From the NCBI RefSeq assembly GCF_000524195.1, contig NW_020170410.1, forward strand, positions 118,592-182,591: DNA of 64,000 nucleotides, in the 5' to 3' direction. The notes beneath the pieces are model-generated. The model saw nothing but the letters and a program-made list of their open reading frames with translations. It had not been told where the DNA came from and searched no databases. Positions 62,220 to 64,000 of the stretch are shown piece by piece. Numbering within the stretch: the first letter of the stretch is position 1; each line of letters starts with the position of its first letter. This DNA comes from Echinococcus granulosus. Lineage: Eukaryota > Platyhelminthes > Cestoda > Cyclophyllidea > Taeniidae. The translations under genes were made by a program, and so were the position numbers.

Positions 62220-64000
62220 GTGAGTATCAATAAGTTTCCCCCACTCGCAGAATGCACAGAGCTTACCGTAGAAGAGTCGGGATTTGACCTCGTTCCTCTT
62301 TTTCTGTGCCCTACTAATTCCGTAAAAAAAATGAAAAATCCGACTTAAAGGGAGACCATAGGATGTGAGCTACCTTCTAGTAAATTAAACTGTATCGCAG
62401 GAGGAGCTACCACATGCTTATTTGTAAATGGGATACCGTCACTGCATTGATTGGTTTCAATAGGTTGTCAATCTTATCTGAAAATTGCATAATACGTGGG
62501 GTTGAGTCTGGTTTGGCTCTCCTACTTTTACTCTTCCATTCATGAGAAGAATGCAACAATGGTTTAAAAGATGATAATCAAAGGAGAATTTGAGTTTGGA
62601 AAACAGCACCGAATAGTCTCTGCACACGCGAACCCAGTTGACATCTTTTTGCATAGTGGTATTAATATGGTATGCGTTGTCCAGGTGCGTGAGCCTAGTA
62701 ACACAGCACTAGCCAAAACTTATTGGAGATGCTAAAAAATTAGCTTGCATTGGGTAAACTTTAAAGGTATCACTGAAAGTCCGCTCAATATGGCAAAGCA
62801 ACAATTTTCGTGGCCTTACATGTGAGTGCGTTGAGTGAACCATCTTAGCCACTTGTTGATTGTGGCAATAAATGAAACTTTATTGCAAAGCCTTACACTT
62901 TTAACGAAAACAACTTCAAATCCTCCCTTCAATGTTTCGAAAACGCCGTAGAAGAATTAGTGTGGCAGCGAGAGGTAGAAACTTTTATACTGGATGGCGT
63001 CAAACGCGACTTTTTAATTAATCATTTTGAATACATTCTGATCGCAGTGGTACATTCACTTTATCATTTACCTATCTAGTTCCTGTTGAAACTCCTTAAA
63101 TAATTTACTCTTAATCTGATAATTAAACTAATATTTTTGTTAAACTTTTAACCTCGACACTGGTCTAAGTCCAGTAGTGCTGATTTGTATATCGTGTCTT
63201 ATTGGCTAATTTCCAATGCGTTCCCTATCGCAATAAAGATTTAACACCAAATGTAAAAAATTACAATATCCTATCTGAAGTCTCTTTTGAAATCTGTTTT
63301 GGCAACTTGCGGTTGGGGTACTTTCTAGGATGGAATGCGTAGGCTGATTAGGCTTTACCCGGTTTTCGGTATGGCTTACTGCAACGACTTGTTTAGACCT
63401 TTGGAAACATGCAAGATGTATTCATTTGATAAGATGAATTATAAAGCATATATGTGGATCAGTCTGCCGGTACCTTACTCTTGATTGCACTGCTCTGTAA
63501 CAGTTTCCGTCATTCTTAATCCTCATATCGTGGTGTTAGTTGAACCCGATGTGAATCAGTGTTGTCTGCTTTACGAACTCAAGCACAACATCAAAGCTGC
63601 AAAAGCTTTCTGTAAAACCTGCATAGCATTTGAAAAAGATGTGACAGTAGAACGTACTACCAATAAATGGTTGACATCAAGTTTTATTGTGGTGCTGAAT
63701 CACTCAAGAATGAGTGCATCACGTTGAGGGTGATCCTCTATCCTTGATCATGGCAGAATTACATGTCGCCGTTGGTTAAAGTCATTTGAGATTAAGGTGT
63801 CCATGACTTGATGTGAGTGGTGATGGAACAAGTGTTTGCATCTACACCATCTGGGAAAGTCAATGTGATTTGCTGAACAAATTCGTTCCACTATCAGCCT
63901 ATTCTTCACTCCTTTCGATTGCTTTATAAAATGGACCATTTGTAGATTGCTCCTCTGCCTAATTAAAATAGAACGGAATGTGTGGTCCCATGTTGCGTGC
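62220..64000 (+). other. Start of a WDFY3 intron running off the window
   Basis: Begins at a strong GTGAGT donor. No further WDFY3 exon was recognised before the right edge. Short open frames at 63485-63727 and others show no family resemblance. Confidence 0.5.

Noticed and set aside
1..64000. CRISPR arrays, phage or plasmid systems, rRNA and tRNA genes
   Set aside because: No regular spaced repeats, no prokaryotic operon organisation, and no cloverleaf with convincing A and B boxes was found by eye. A covariance-model search would be needed to exclude degenerate tRNAs.

Overview
This is eukaryotic genomic DNA, most likely from a parasitic flatworm (Neodermata), with a tapeworm favoured over a fluke. 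The argument is gene structure: multi-exon housekeeping genes, many introns of only 31-45 bases next to introns of several kb, a divergent tegument-type dynein light chain, and dispersed repeats in wide A+T-rich spacers. There is no bacterial, plasmid or phage organisation. One 100-base assembly gap of N sits at 36750-36849. I built the gene models by hand, chaining exons by splice site and reading-frame phase, and each recognised gene was matched from memory of the family, not by a search.

Layout, left to right. 1-2.0 kb: dispersed repeat copies, one pair in inverted orientation. 2.05-2.96 kb (minus): dynein light chain, LC8 family. 6.9-9.3 kb (plus): an unrecognised gene of at least five exons with a possible PKA-anchoring helix; its last three exons are also open in a second frame. 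12.7-16.0 kb (plus): TTC4, an Hsp90/Hsp70 co-chaperone. 16.85-20.17 kb: a graveyard of degenerate histone genes, H2B (plus), H2A (minus) and H4 (plus). 21.8-24.7 kb (minus): DNAJC11, a mitochondrial J-protein. 25.3-27.36 kb (minus): CCT8, chaperonin subunit theta, in nine exons. 29.17-33.19 kb (plus): dolichol kinase. 33.55-34.35 kb: the longest repeat copy. 34.9-36.2 kb (plus): a complete four-exon gene for a 199-residue protein I do not recognise. 37.1-62.2 kb (plus): at least sixteen exons covering roughly the N-terminal third of WDFY3/ALFY, running off the right edge.

Three neighbours (TTC4, DNAJC11, CCT8) belong to protein folding or mitochondrial import and organisation. I see no reason beyond chance for the clustering, although CCT8 and DNAJC11 lie head-to-tail on one strand and DNAJC11 and TTC4 each have an AG acceptor-like site a few bases before the start codon, which would fit spliced-leader trans-splicing. 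No CRISPR array, rRNA or convincing tRNA was seen. The most unusual items are the histone remnants, the two unrecognised spliced genes, the dual-frame exons, a probable GC-AG intron in WDFY3, and a 282-codon antisense open frame across the last dolichol kinase exon.
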